Of a stretch of 64,000 bases of DNA, positions 34,012 to 44,967 are shown in pieces (the stretch's first letter is position 1; the number at the start of each line of letters is the position of its first letter). A model generated the notes under the pieces. It was not told where the DNA came from. It did not search any database and worked only from the letters and a program-made list of their open reading frames with translations. A program made the translations under genes and the position numbers. Location of the stretch: the NCBI GenBank assembly GCA_033220425.1, contig CM065647.1:868001-932000 (forward strand), read 5' to 3'. The DNA comes from Lepraria neglecta. Taxonomy: Eukaryota; Ascomycota; Lecanoromycetes; Lecanorales; Stereocaulaceae.

Positions 34012-35693
34012 ATGCACAGAATATTCGCTTCAGTAGGGTCCTCTACTTTCCTGACGCACCACTATCCCATCTGGACTAAGACGCAATGAACGTGACTGAT
34101 TAATTGACCTTACAGTCCTGCCGTGCTTCGCGCTCACAAATCAATCACAGCCTTCTCCTCGTCAGAGTAGGCTGGCAGTACCGGATACCTGCATCTTCAA
34201 TATACCATAACAACCAATTCGCTTCTACTAGCTCTGGCAGCACTTCGAGTCAAAACAAGTCTGAATCCACGCCTCCAAAATCTTCGTCTACGTCCTCAAC
34301 GAGCCCTTCGTTCTCTCCATCCTCTCCAGGACCCTCACCACGCCCTTCACAAAAGTCATCCAAACGACCAAGCGACCTGCCACTAGACTGGGATGAGAAC
34401 CCCGACTTCAACATCCAAACCTTCACCGACCTTCCTTCTTCGAACTTTGGAGTGAACCAACACATCATAATCAACGACGAATTCAAAGAAGCTTTGCGGC
34501 AGATCCTTTGGCAATTCCGAGCACCCATTCGATATGCCTTTGCCTACGGTTCCGGCGTTTTTCCTCAGACTGCCTTGAATACTTCCAGCCCTTCGGCGTT
34601 ACACCCTAATCCAAGCAAGGCAATATCCACTGTTCAAAAAGGTAGTGGCAAGATGATAGACTTTATTTTCGGCGTTTCATATACCCAGCACTGGCATTCT
34701 TTGAACTTGCAGCAACATCGAAACCACTATTCAGCAGTTGGCTCATTAGGATCTTCTCTCGTCTCTCGCATCCAAGATAAATGGGGAGCCGGCGTTTACT
34801 TCAACCCCTACGTCACGGTCAATGGGACCCTCATCAAATACGGTGTCGTGAACCTTGATACTCTTTGCCAGGATCTCTCCGAATGGGATACTCTCTACCT
34901 AGCAGGCCGCCTCCAGAAGCCTGTCAAGATCCTCCGTGACGACCCGCGCGTCCGTCTCGCAAACCAGATCAACCTGATATCAGCAGTCCGCACTGCGCTC
35001 CTTCTGCTCCCTCCCACATTCACCGAACAGGACCTCTATAACACGATTGCGGGTATATCATACCTTGGCGACCCTCGGATGTCTTTCGGGGCTGAGAATC
35101 TCAACAAAGTTGCGAATATTGTCAAGCATCAGCTTCCCAATTTCCGTCGCCTGTACGCTCCTCTCATCGAGAACCTGCCGAATGTTTCTTTCCAGGACCC
35201 ACGCTGCAGTAATCCTTCATGGGTCGACGACCCCGACACCAATGCCACCCTGGCGCAAGACATGGATCCTATCAAGCGAGGCAATATGGTGCGCCGCCTT
35301 CCCAAAAACTTCCGTGAAAAGCTCTACTTCCAGTACCAATCAAAATACCAAATACCCCAATTGGAGTTCAACAAGATGATGGAGCAATCGAATGACGAGG
35401 ACCCATCACGAGTCAAGCGGAAGCAGGGCGGTCCCTTCGAACAACGAGTCGCTGGTGAAGACCAGGGGTCCCTCAATAAAGAAGTTAGTGCGGTAATTAC
35501 GAAAATTATCAAATGGCCAAGCTACAGTCAGAGCATCAAGGGCGTCGTCACTTCAGGCGTGCGGAACTCTTGGAGATATGTCATGGAGAAATGGGAGAAG
35601 AACAGGGAGGGTCAAAAGAAAGGAAAAGAAAAGGATATTGGGAAGCCCGAGAATTCGGGTCCGGCACAGACCCAGAAGGAGAAAAGTCCTTGA
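34012..35693 (+). CDS. TAM41: Mitochondrial CDP-diacylglycerol synthase
   Basis: Matrix-side inner-membrane enzyme that makes CDP-diacylglycerol from phosphatidate and CTP for cardiolipin synthesis; also known as Mmp37. Two exons: 34012-34032 (7 codons, MHRIFAS) and 34116-35693, separated by an 83-nt intron ending TTACAG. About 532 aa. The first roughly 45 residues are Arg/Ser-rich without acids, a good mitochondrial presequence. A Ser/Pro-rich linker follows. The nucleotidyltransferase-like core has FAYGSGVFPQT (the conserved GSG) and KMIDFIFGV (the metal-site Asp). HWHSLNLQQHRNHYS and WGAGVYFNPYV come next, with KYGVV shortly after. The C-terminus is Lys/Glu-rich and soluble. Confidence 0.93.
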
Positions 35694-36035
35694 GGGCACA
35701 CGCTGTATGGAGTTATTATCCAAATGCATGGCAGAATGCCTAGAGCTTGATAGAGTGGAAGACTTGCGCAGCCTTGGAGTTACGCGGCCATTGTGAAACA
35801 CCAAGAGGCTCTGTTGAAATAGGTTAACAGAAAGTACAATTATCGTTTGCCAATGCCGACCCTCATCGGAAGCACGGCCTTGGTCTATCCGCCGACCGCG
35901 TCTTGCCATTCCGCGTATACAGGATATACTAGGAACGAATTTTCCGCATATGCGCTTTCGATCTATGGTTCCCCAGATCCCCGGATTTCAGACATTTCTT
36001 TCATGCATAATGTTCCAAATCGTCTTTCCAGAATT
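35694..36035. other. Intergenic, no gene seen
   Basis: About 340 bp between TAM41 and a secreted protein gene. It is likely the promoter of the latter; no specific site was recognised. Confidence 0.4.
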
Positions 36036-36062
36036 ATGGCGTTCCAGCACCCAGCTCCCAAA

Positions 36063-36842
36063 ATGCCAATTTCCTCATTCTTTCTGATTTTCATCTCATT
36101 GTCTTACCTAACAGCAACCGCTTCCCTCATCCAACCTACCACTACCCAGAACTCCTCAAACCCCCTTGTAGCCCCCGTCTGCGTCAGCACTAGTGACTGG
36201 CTCGGCACTCGTTACGGCCGTCATGACTGCCAACAAGCAGTCGAGCGAATCATGTCCGATGAAGTCGATGCCCACGATGAAAGGGAATTTGAATTCCTCG
36301 CACCTCATGCTCAGCCCATCCATACCCTTCCCACCATGCAGACACCGAGACGCTACACTGGAGGTCCGTATAAGTCTAGTTCTTCATCCTTACCTGACAA
36401 CCAGCGCTGACGATAGCTGCGATTAGGCGCCTGCTCCCTCGTGATCGCCATGCTCTCATCTAGCGTCTTCCCTCGAGGCAGTATCCCCGAGCTACCTCCC
36501 GGTCTCTACTATCCGGCCGATGCCAGCAATTACAGAGACATTGCTGTGGCGGCACAAAACATTGTCAATGAATGTGTCAAGGATGCTTTGGAGCCTCCAC
36601 AGCAATGTGGAGGTTGGATCAACGTGGGAGGGAGAGATAGTATTGGTATTTTTATTTGGGGCACTTTCAGTATGATGAATCGCAGGCTTGGACCTTCGGT
36701 CAATGCGGGGGGAGGTGAGGAGGGGACGGTGGGGAACGGGACTGCGGGGTCGGCTGCGGTGTTGGGGAATGGGACGCTAGAGGTTGAAGGACAATTGACA
36801 ACGGGGCTTGGAGAGAATGAGACGGGGCTGGAGAGTTCGTGA
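36063..36842 (+). CDS. Small secreted protein of unknown function
   Basis: Two exons, 36063-36363 and 36427-36842 (intron 63 nt, phase 1, donor GTCCGT), give 238 aa. An earlier in-frame ATG at 36,036 adds nine residues. A clear signal peptide, MPISSFFLIFISLSYLTATA, is present. The mature part has DWLGTRYGRHDCQQAVERIM, then GGACSLVIAMLSSSVFPRG, and PPQQCGGWINVGGRDSIGIF. Cysteines are few and paired-looking. The last 60 residues are Gly/Asn/Thr-rich with NGT sequons. I recognise it as a fungal secreted-protein type but cannot name a function. It could be a wall-associated or effector-like protein. The coding strand flips from C- to G-rich near 36,600. Confidence 0.75.
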
Positions 36843-37660
36843 GTACGATATGGTTGGAAAAGTTGTGCTTTTGGGTGTTGACGAAGCGAACGTACGGCTC
36901 ATGCAACAGAACAAAAAATTTGAAATAATTCCTTGGCTTACTCTTGACATGTCTTTACATGCTACCCAATCTATTCTCAGATTTTACAATGATAGAAGAT
37001 CTGGCTGTTGAGTAGCTCAGCTCAGGAAACGGTGTTCCATAATCCTATGCGATATTCAAGTCTTCCGTTCTGGCTCCTTATTTTAATGATTACAATGCAG
37101 GTTTCCTCTGCTGAGAGGAAGAACGTGCATGTTTCCATGAGCAAAAGATTGAGAGGACAATGAGAAAGGAACCAGAAGGGACGGACTCGAAGAATAAACA
37201 TTCCAGCATTCCAGCATTCCAGCAGTCCACAAGTCTGATCTATTCCCGTGGATGGATATACAGCCTTGCGTTCGCACACTCTACACGCTCAGTAAGAAGA
37301 CGATGCTTGAGGTTAGCAAGCCTAATGCCTGCTATCTCTCTACTCTTTGACCATTGCAATGAGGAGCTGCTATTGGCGTGAGAATTTGGCTCTAAATCAC
37401 ACGTCTCCTCCATTGCTTCGTCATTCCAAAGGGAAAAAGTCTTTCTCCGTTGATTGGCCATCGGTCGTAGCGATGTTCGTAGAAGGGAGGAGCTGGTAGT
37501 GGTACATTTCTCCGGCGTTATCCAAAAAGCACTCCTGTTCAACTCGAGAGGCATACCTAGGGTTAGGTTTAGTTGCCGGTAGTCAGAGCTGTCGAATGTA
37601 AGAATACCGCCTCAAATTTAATAAAATTTTACGATAAAATAGAAATACTTCTAACTTGAA
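36843..37660. other. Intergenic, no gene seen
   Basis: About 0.8 kb. It contains a short direct repeat, CATTCCAG three times at 37,198-37,224, and is otherwise unremarkable. No coding sequence is supported. Confidence 0.4.
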
Positions 37661-37761
37661 AGTCCTGTGGCTCAGTGATAGCGCGTCGTTCTTATATCGG
37701 TCATGGCACTTATATGGCATAGGCAATGCGAATGTCGTGGATGCCACCCCCACGAGGACTA
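37661..37761 (+). tRNA. tRNA-Ile(UAU)-like gene with intron, degenerate
   Basis: A tRNA-like fold. Acceptor strand AGTCCT (37,661-37,666) pairs with AGGACT (37,755-37,760), with discriminator A at 37,761. The D-arm/A-box region is GTGGCTCAGTGATAGCGC. The anticodon arm TCGTTCTTATAT has TAT in the anticodon position. A 30-nt insert follows that includes CTTATATGG, as in the introns of fungal tRNA-Ile(UAU). The T-arm is the right length, GTGG...CCCAC, but the expected TTCGATC loop reads TGCCACC, so box B is damaged. A G-G mismatch at acceptor pair 7 and one in the anticodon stem add to the doubt. It is probably a tRNA pseudogene. Confidence 0.45.
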
Positions 37762-37800
37762 GAATTTCAACACTAGCAAGAAGAACGCAAAACAGTAACA

Positions 37801-37885
37801 CCATTGTACCAGCGCCATTAGGAATCGAACCTAATACCATTAAGTATCAATCTGGAACCACTAGCCGCCGTAGCCTTTAGGTAGC
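37801..37885 (-). other. tRNA-like fragment with perfect T-arm
   Basis: On the minus strand a stem TTAGG-TTCGATT-CCTAA forms a perfect T-arm/box B (about 37,818-37,836). About 40 nt upstream is GGCGGCTAGTGGTTCC, an A-box-like sequence. I could not pair an acceptor stem, so this is a tRNA-derived fragment or chance. Confidence 0.25.
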
Positions 37886-38092
37886 AACGATTTATAGTGA
37901 GTGGTCATAGTGATCGGCAAAACCACGGGGCTTGGTATATCAATTAAGGCGGTGTGCCAATATAGGCTCGGTGAAAACGCGCTGCATCTGCAAACCGATT
38001 TTGAATTTAAGACGCTCTCGACCATTTCAGCTTTGTAGCCTGGGACCACTCTAAGCTCATATCCCAAGTCCCTTAGGACTTTTACCCTCAAG

Positions 38093-39921
38093 ATGCAGGC
38101 TCCAGTGGTGGTTATGAGTAAGATCAAAGCTTTTGGCTCATCTATAGAAATTAAATACTGATCTGCGTGCAGATACTCAGGCGGGCGACAGGCAAGTGGG
38201 GCGAAGGGCACAGCTATCAAACATTACAGCAGCAAAGACGTAAGCTACGAAAAAATCGAGGGGATAATGCAGAGACTAAGCGTAGCAGGGTGGCCGATAT
38301 AATAAGATCATGTCTAGGCCCTAAAGCTATGCTCAAGATGCTACTGGATCCTATGGGTGGTATTGTGCTTACGAACGACGGGCATGCCATACTACGAGAG
38401 ATCGAGGTTGCACATCCGGCTGCAAAGAGCATGATTGAATTAAGTCGGACGCAAGATGAGGAGGTTGGAGATGGCACGACAACGGTTATAATATTAGGTT
38501 CGCAGAAGCTCGTGCTGCATCAGACGCAGGTATTGATTACGCATAGCTGGAGAGATCCTTGCTCAAGCCCTACCTCAACTCGAACGCAACATACACCCTG
38601 TTGTCATAATAGCAGCCTTCAAACGAGCCCTCGCAGATGCCCTGGACGTAATCGAAGAAATCTCACAACCCGTAAACATCAACGACGACAAAGCCATGTA
38701 CCAATTAATATCCTCGTCCATCGGCACAAAATTCGTCTCTCGGTGGTCAGAACTCATGTGCTGTCTAGCGCTCAAAGCTGTTCGAATAGTCTCACACGAC
38801 ATCGGTGGCGGCAAGAAAGAGGTGGACATAAAGCGTTACGCCAAAGTTGAAAAGATCCCAGGTGGAGAAATAGAAGACAGCAAAGTTCTCGACGGAGTAA
38901 TGCTGAACAAAGACATCACCCATCCCAAAATGCGCCGCATGATCAAGAACCCTCGTGTCATACTCCTCGACTGCCCCCTCGAATACAAGAAAGGCGAATC
39001 ACAAACCAACATCGAAATCAGCAAAGAGGACGATTGGAACCGTATCCTCCAAATCGAAGAAGAGCAAGTAAAACACATGACCGACTCCATCATAGCCCTC
39101 AAGCCCGACCTCGTCATCACAGAAAAGGGCGTCTCAGACCTCGCTCAACACTTCCTCGTCAAAGCAAACGTCACTGCGCTCCGCCGTGTCCGCAAAACAG
39201 ACAACAACCGCATCGCCCGCGCCACAGGCGCAACCATCGTCAACCGCGTCGACGATCTGCACGAGTCGGACGTAGGCACACATTGCGGGCTCTTCGAGAT
39301 TGAAAAAATTGGCGACGAATACTTTACCTTCCTCACACAATGCAAAATTCCCAAAGCGTGCACCATTCTCCTCCGCGGCCCTTCAAAAGACATACTCAAT
39401 GAGATTGAGCGAAATCTACAGGACGCTATGTCCGTTGCCCGCAACGTGATGTTTCACCCTCGTCTCTCGCCCGGCGGTGGGGCTACTGAGATGGCTGTGT
39501 CGGTACGGTTGGCGCAGATGGCGAAGGCGGTAGAAGGCGTGCAGCAGTGGCCGTATAAAGCTGTTACGGAGGCGATGGAGGTGATTCCTAGGACGCTGAT
39601 TCAGAATAGTGGTAGTAGTCCTGTGAGGGTGTTGACGAAGTTGAGGGCGAAGCATGCGCAGGGAGGGAGCACGTGGGGTATTGATGGGGATAAGGGGACT
39701 CTGGTGGATATGAAAGAGTATGGGGTCTGGGAGCCGGAGGCGGTGAAGTTGCAGAGTATTAAGACTGCTATTGAGGTAGGTGACCATTTCCTGTTATTTT
39801 CGTAAGCTTGCTAACGATCTACTAGTCAGCATGCTTGCTACTAAGAGTCGATGATATCTGTAGTGCGAAGTCTGCAAAACAGGCGGGAGGAGCGAGTATG
39901 GCAGGCGGTGGAGAAGATTAG
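38093..39921 (+). CDS. CCT3: Chaperonin TRiC/CCT gamma subunit
   Basis: Gamma subunit of the cytosolic chaperonin that folds actin and tubulin. Five exons, 38093-38117, 38173-38239, 38289-38497, 38547-39775 and 39826-39921, total 1,626 nt, 541 aa, the family length. ATP-site motifs: RSCLGPKAMLKMLLDPMGGI, TNDGHAILREIEV and the catalytic VGDGTTTVIIL. The apical domain has VEKIPGGEIEDSKVLDGVM. The equatorial return is HPRLSPGGGATEMAVS, followed by YKAVTEAMEVIPRTLIQNSG. The last exon carries LLLRVDDICSAKS with a Gly-rich tail. Upstream sequence is tRNA-like, not coding. The C-to-G strand flip is sharp, close to 39,475. Confidence 0.96.
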
Positions 39922-40102
39922 ATCATCTGACGACGATTACGTCTATTGCACAAATGCAAATGTACAAAAAGCGGATATCCGGCATAGATCATGACATTCT
40001 ATCGTGAAACGTGACCTCTCGATCCAGTCTACATACGCGCTTGGAATGCTCTTATGCTCCGCAAATGCATCACTTAATCTTCATGAAATCATACCATCAT
40101 GG

Positions 40103-41560
40103 CTATCGCACCGACCCCTCAAAACTCTTGTCCTTAGCCTCCAGCCTGTCAACTTCCTTGGCATCCTCCTTGGCATCCTCCTCGTCCTCTACATCACTCT
40201 GGTCTCCTAGCGCATCAGCTCGCACCCTATGCTTGACCCTATCTCCGTCCAGCTCGCCATTCAAGGCCATAGCTAAGCTACTCCTGACAGGCAACGACTT
40301 TATGTGCTCCTTCACTTCCGCATCCGAGTCTTCTGAGTCTGAACGATTGGGACTCGTGGCACCAGACCGAGAGCCGCCGCCATCACGGCCAGCTCTGAGA
40401 ATTTCCAGCCGATCAGGTGAGACGATTCGTTTTCTTGGACCAGGCGGTGCCATCTTCACATTTGCGGCGTCGGTGTGAGCAGACTCATCCCCATGAGACT
40501 CCTCAACATCTCCTCTACCCCTCGAGCTCGACTTCTGCATAGCTTCAGCCATCTGTTCAGTATCCGCCTCATCCCCAAACAGCTCAGCAGTATTCTGCCT
40601 CCTCGCCCTCTGCCGTCTCGCAAAATCATCCCCATCAAGCCCATCCTGACCAACCCCCCACCTCTTCCTCATCGGCACCGGACTACTAGGCTCCTGCCTG
40701 CTATTCGCCCTCTCCCTCTTCAACTCGCTCCACGTCCTTAAATAATTCTGCAGCACATATTTCCCATTCGCCGGATCGAGCTTCATAACCACGAACTCGC
40801 AATGATTGACATTTCTCAGATCCTCAAAATACTCCACGCTAAAATGATACCATTTCATCAGAAACACTCTCGTCATAAGCCCATGCGTGACCAGCACACA
40901 GACACTCGCGAAATCATCTTCCCCGAAACTCCGCCACAGGCTCTCATTGAACCCGGAGACGCGATCGTAGGCATCGGCGGCGCTTTCGCCGTTGGGGATC
41001 CGGTAGAAGAAGTGCCCGTAGTCGGCGCGCTCTTGCCACATGCGGCTCATTTCTGTGGAGGAAGGTTGGAAGTTTCCGAAGTCCTGTTCGCGCAGGCGAG
41101 GCTCCTCGTAGACTTTTATTGTGTGCCGGGGGAAAGGGGAGGGGGTGGGCGTATTTGAGGTTAGGGAGTTCAGGATGCCTTCGGTCGTTTCGCGCGTGCG
41201 GCGGTAGGGGGACGTGAAGAAGTGGAGGGTGTCGTTTGGGCGGAGGAGGGAGCGGAGTTTGATGCCTGCTTCTTCTGCCTTGGATGGGAGGTTAGTGAGA
41301 TGGTTGGAGATTGGGGGAGTTGGGAGGTTGTGATTGCGTACCTGCTTCCAGCCATCTGGTGTAAGCTTCACTCTGTGATCTGGCACGGTCTGGTGGATGT
41401 CTCTATTCTCTGATTAGGTCAGCTTTCTGCCTTGATAAAGATGCAGTCCAGACATACTATTGCCTTCTGACTGAGCATGGCGAACCAATATAATCATCTG
41501 TAGCTGTCAGCTAGATGCATTTAGGGCCAGAATGATTGTACGTACCCGTGGTTTGCCCAT
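40103..41560 (-). CDS. Histidine phosphatase (phosphoglycerate mutase fold), Det1-like
   Basis: Broad-specificity phosphatase of the histidine acid phosphatase/phosphoglycerate mutase superfamily. The N-terminus is built from small exons: MGKPR (41560-41546), then MIILVRHAQSEGN, whose RHG-type catalytic His motif is RHAQSEGN, then KNRDIHQTVPDHRVKLTPDG. A further intron of 63 nt (about 41,280-41,340) is in frame and could be mistaken for coding; removing it gives LTPDGWKQ joined to AEEAGIKLRSLL. Later catalytic elements are FTSPYRRTRETTEGI, PNGESAADAYDRVS and VLVTHGLMTRVFLMKWY. The C-terminal 200 residues are charged and disordered, with RRQRARRQNTAELFGDEAD. The closest annotated type is the yeast Det1 acid phosphatase family, so the substrate is uncertain. 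Confidence 0.88.
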
Positions 41561-41904
41561 GGTAAGTAGTATGCAGCACTCGGAAGAGCACTCAAATACA
41601 TAGGCACCTCTTGGAGAGTATTATTGTTGTGTATGAAGGATGAACAAAAAGGCTGCCATCACTGCGAACAAACACGCCAAGGCCTTATCCATAATAGAAG
41701 GGTTCACCCCCTAAAGAGGCTCCTCCGAGGAGCCGAATTAAGCCCCGAGACGGACTAAATCCGAAATCTCCGGGGGCACTTGATTTCCCCCAGACGATCA
41801 TGCAAAGTAGCATCGCTATTGCAACTATGATTGCCCTCTTCTCTATTAAATTTTGGCGCTTTCGAGAGGAACCAGTTCGCGAGAATCATCTCTAGGCTTT
41901 GAAA
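41561..41904. promoter_or_regulatory. Divergent promoter with nested GC-rich palindromes
   Basis: A 344 bp spacer between divergent start codons. It holds GGCTCCTC-C-GAGGAGCC at 41,718-41,734 (perfect 8-bp arms). A few bases on is a nested pair: CCCCGAGA (41,743-41,750) and TCTCCGGGG (41,768 onward), enclosing CGG-N7-CCG (41,751-41,763). CGG-N-CCG is the classic shape of Zn(II)2Cys6 factor sites. A TTTTGGCGC motif lies near 41,851. Confidence 0.55.
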
Positions 41905-42916
41905 ATGGCTGCAGTTGAGTTCCAGAAGAATCAGTGCTATTTCGCTGGCGCACTGCAGATTGCCGCTTTAGCCTTTATGCGCCTACAAGGAACTTCGCCC
42001 CCGTGGCTCCGTAGTAGCGCCTGATGTTATGGACGCTAGCCTTGTTGTCTTGGTCTCCACTAATGGATGCATCCCTATTATCTCTGGACTTACCCTTCTA
42101 ACACATTTTCGCATGCATTCCTGGTATATGATACTGCTATCCTTCTCGGTTCTGGGACTGTCTGCTGGGACATTGTTTTACTCCGTTAACTGGTGGAATC
42201 TTTGGTTGAATTCTTGGTTCATCCAGCCGACCACAAATCTCTACAAAAAAGGCGCAGACGATTTAGAGAATCATATCTGTGGATCTTGCCCTGTTCTCGA
42301 GACGCTATCGATATTCAGCGGCCGAGATCTGAATGGAGAGATGTGGTATTGGGCCTTCTACACCCCTACACCAATAGCCGCCTGGGTCGTTTGCTCTCTA
42401 TGGGGTCTGTATTGTATATTCAAGCATGCTACCAGTTCTGGAAGCATCGAGGGATGGAACATGAAGTATCGCAGGTTCTGGCTTCGTTCCCTCACTCCAA
42501 AGATCTGTAATAGCATCTATTGGGCTCTCTTCGTTATGATCTGGGGGTTGGGCTTCGGGTATCAACTCTACGCCTATGTCTCATATTTCCAAGTCTCTGA
42601 GGTAAATAAGGCATGGTTGTTCGGCCAAAGCATTGCCATCACCGTCTGGGCGCCTTTCTTGGCGGAGCATGTCAATCTGGAGATCAGTAAGCATCGTCCT
42701 CTCCCTTTCCCATTGCTCAACAGCTAATGGAAGATTCCAGATGGTGTGACTCGAGGCACGGCGTACAAACTGGCTCCTCAACTCACGGTGACCACCCCAA
42801 AATCGCTCAAACCAGCGAGAGCTACTGCCGATTTGGGAGTGACCAAACTTTCCGTGAACCCAAAATTTTCACAAGTTGGAACTGCTCCGGGGAGGATAAA
42901 TAACAGGTACGTCTGA
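41905..42916 (+). CDS. Polytopic membrane protein of unknown function, possible frameshift
   Basis: The ATG at 41,905 opens MAAVEFQKNQCYFAGALQIA, which resembles the start of a fungal membrane-protein family that I recognise by pattern only. Soon after, the reading frame must shift by one base (about 41,968-41,982) to continue into ELRPRGSVVAPDVMDASLVV. At least five hydrophobic segments follow, including CIPIISGLTLL, WYMILLSFSVLGLSAGTLF, IAAWVVCSLWGLYCIF, IYWALFVMIWGLGFGY and AITVWAPFLAEHVNLEI. An intron, 42,687-42,740, leads to a short soluble tail ending at TGA 42,914-42,916. An AG|GTACGT at 42,905-42,912 could be another donor, so the 3' end is uncertain. The shift may be a sequencing slip or real damage. 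Confidence 0.6.
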
Positions 42917-43136
42917 CTGGATGTCTTCCCTATCAACACGTACAAATATCTTGGGATCTTACATCATTTCCATCCAAAGAGATCAAAGACGGTGACCCAA
43001 GAGGCTTGATCTGGTAATTGATGCCCACGCTATCGCTCTGCTTGGTTCATCCTAAGGTCGACCTAGTATGTGAATTTCCCCTAGGCCTAAATACAAGAAC
43101 CTGTGAGACTCCAGTAATTTCCAAAGAGCCCTCTCC

Positions 43137-44018
43137 CTATTCAACTCCCAACCTCTCTCTTGGATTCTCATAGACGAAAGTCCGCTGCTTTACCCATTCG
43201 GCTCGGTACTCGCACATATTCTTGTACAGAAGAGGATCTGGTTTCGACCGATCCAAATTCCATTCAGCTTCGCTTTTGAAGCACACGTAAGAATGGTCCA
43301 CTTCGATTCTCACCACCCGGGCTGTTGAAAATGACGCTCTCATCAAATCGATGAGCTTTATCTTTAGATGCGGTCGTGTCCAGGAGGTGCACTTTCAATT
43401 CAATATGGCAAGACTTCCTTATTGTCCCACTTTATTAAGTCTCTGAAGCTGAACGAGGGGTCCTTCGTATTTCGAATAATGGTCATACAGGCTCAAATCC
43501 ATGACGAGTCTGGCATTCTGCAATATATCGACGGTCTTCTGATAGAGTAGTGCCGAGTCCATCATCGGATGTGCGGCGAACCGAAAAATGTTTTCTTGAT
43601 ATAGAACTTGAGCGGCTTCCTCGCTCGCTTGGCTGCAAGTTCGCAGTAAGTTGAGCTTTTCAGATGGTTCCTTGCGCATGGTTACGCGCCCTGGCAGTCT
43701 TATTTCCGCATATGCCGCGTGAAGAACAAGGGAGTAAATCATGTCCCGGACCTCGCGCAGCATACCCAGTAGGCTGTTTTTGCCTGGCTCTTTTGCGAAT
43801 GTTCGTTGGTTTTTCATATCGAGGGCTAGGGGTTTGAGGTCACTTGCGGGGATCTTGATGCCGAGGAGCATCTTGCTAGTCTGGTGATTTTTCTTGACAA
43901 GAAATGAAAGTATTGGGATATTGGAAGGCTCAAAATGTGTTCGGATGATGAGAGAATATGTGGATGAGAAACATGTTGAATATCGGAAATTTCCACCCCC
44001 TGCGGGGGAAGCTGTCAA
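43137..44018 (-). pseudogene. 2EXR-domain protein pseudogene, copy A
   Basis: From high coordinates: LGMLREVRDMIYSLVLHAAY, a 2EXR motif of the type LPRELRDxIYxxVL, then LLRTCSQASEEAAQVLYQEN and DILQNARLVMDLSLYDHY, and a second half in another frame, FSTARVVRIEVDHSYVC to WVKQRTFVYENPRERLG. Copy B keeps both halves in one frame, so the break here (43,370-43,420) is real damage or an indel error. 2EXR proteins are expanded in many Pezizomycotina and have no known function. Confidence 0.65.
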
Positions 44019-44176
44019 AATTGAATGTGAGATACCCTTTTTCTATTATCTTGCCTTACTAAGTCATGCGCACTCTACTGATCTATTCAGCTCGTCCCGA
44101 GCTCGCATTCGGATCCATTTCCCCTAGGATTGAACACCAGAAACTCTGAGACTCCAGCAGTCTTTAAAACACCCTC

Positions 44177-44967
44177 TCATAGCTTCTGTGTCAACATCTC
44201 TTTCAATTCTTCAAAGACCGACGCCCTTCGCTTTAACCATTGGTTCCGATGCTTGCACGTTAGCTCGTATACTGGGTTGCAGTCCTCGCAATTCCACTTC
44301 CAATCGGTGCCCGTTATGGAAAGCAGCCCAGCTTGATGGCGGACCTCGATATGTACCGTCCGAAACACTGAGAGTGATGCTGTCATCTCGTCAAATAGTT
44401 TTGCAAGGCTTGTCTTCAGATACGGCTGTGTCCAAGCGTCGAAGCCTTCCAGTTCAATGTGGCATGGTCGTCGTACTCTCTGATTCTCAGCAAGTTTTTG
44501 AAAATGGAATAGGGTTCCTCCGTATCGCGCATAACGATTGATTAGGTCCCGGCTCAGGTTAATGGCCACTCTGACATTCTGCAATGCGTCGATGGTTTTC
44601 CGATAGACTAATGATGATTCTATCCCAGGAGCTGCCAACAGAAGAAAGTTTTCCCGATAAAGAACAAAAATTGCTTCCTCACTCACTTGACGGCAAAGCC
44701 GAAGTAATTTGAGTCGATTCCATGCTTTCTTCCAGGGGAATTCAAGACTAGACGAAAGGACTTCGTCATAATCTGCCTTCAGAATGTAAGACCAGATCAT
44801 GTCGCGGAGCTCCCGAGGTGTATTTAGCAGACTGATTTCTCTGATTGATGTACGGTTTGCACATTTGTGTGGGTCTCATCCACGGTCAAAGTTTCGAGAC
44901 AGCGAGCAGCGATTTTGCTGTGCGGGTATTCCTTGCGCTTCTGGCGATTCTTTGGGTTTATCGGCAT
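44177..44967 (-). pseudogene. 2EXR-domain protein, copy B (nearly whole)
   Basis: The longest copy. LLNTPRELRDMIWSYILKAD is the 2EXR start. It is followed by LLRLCRQVSEEAIFVLYREN, DALQNVRVAINLSRDL and HIELEGFDAWTQPYL, and it ends in KRRASVFEELKEMLTQKL (stop at 44,177). From the motif to the stop it is open. The only upstream ATG in a good position (44,967; MPINPKNRQKRKEYPHSKIA) is in a different frame from the motif, so either a one-base indel lies at about 44,830-44,860 or the start codon is elsewhere. Alternative call: a functional gene with a sequencing error. Confidence 0.6.

Noticed and set aside
41280-41340. Extra 21 residues in the histidine phosphatase
   Set aside because: They read in frame but start with GTACGC and end with AAG/AG in a pyrimidine-rich context; removing them restores the family alignment, so this is an in-frame intron.
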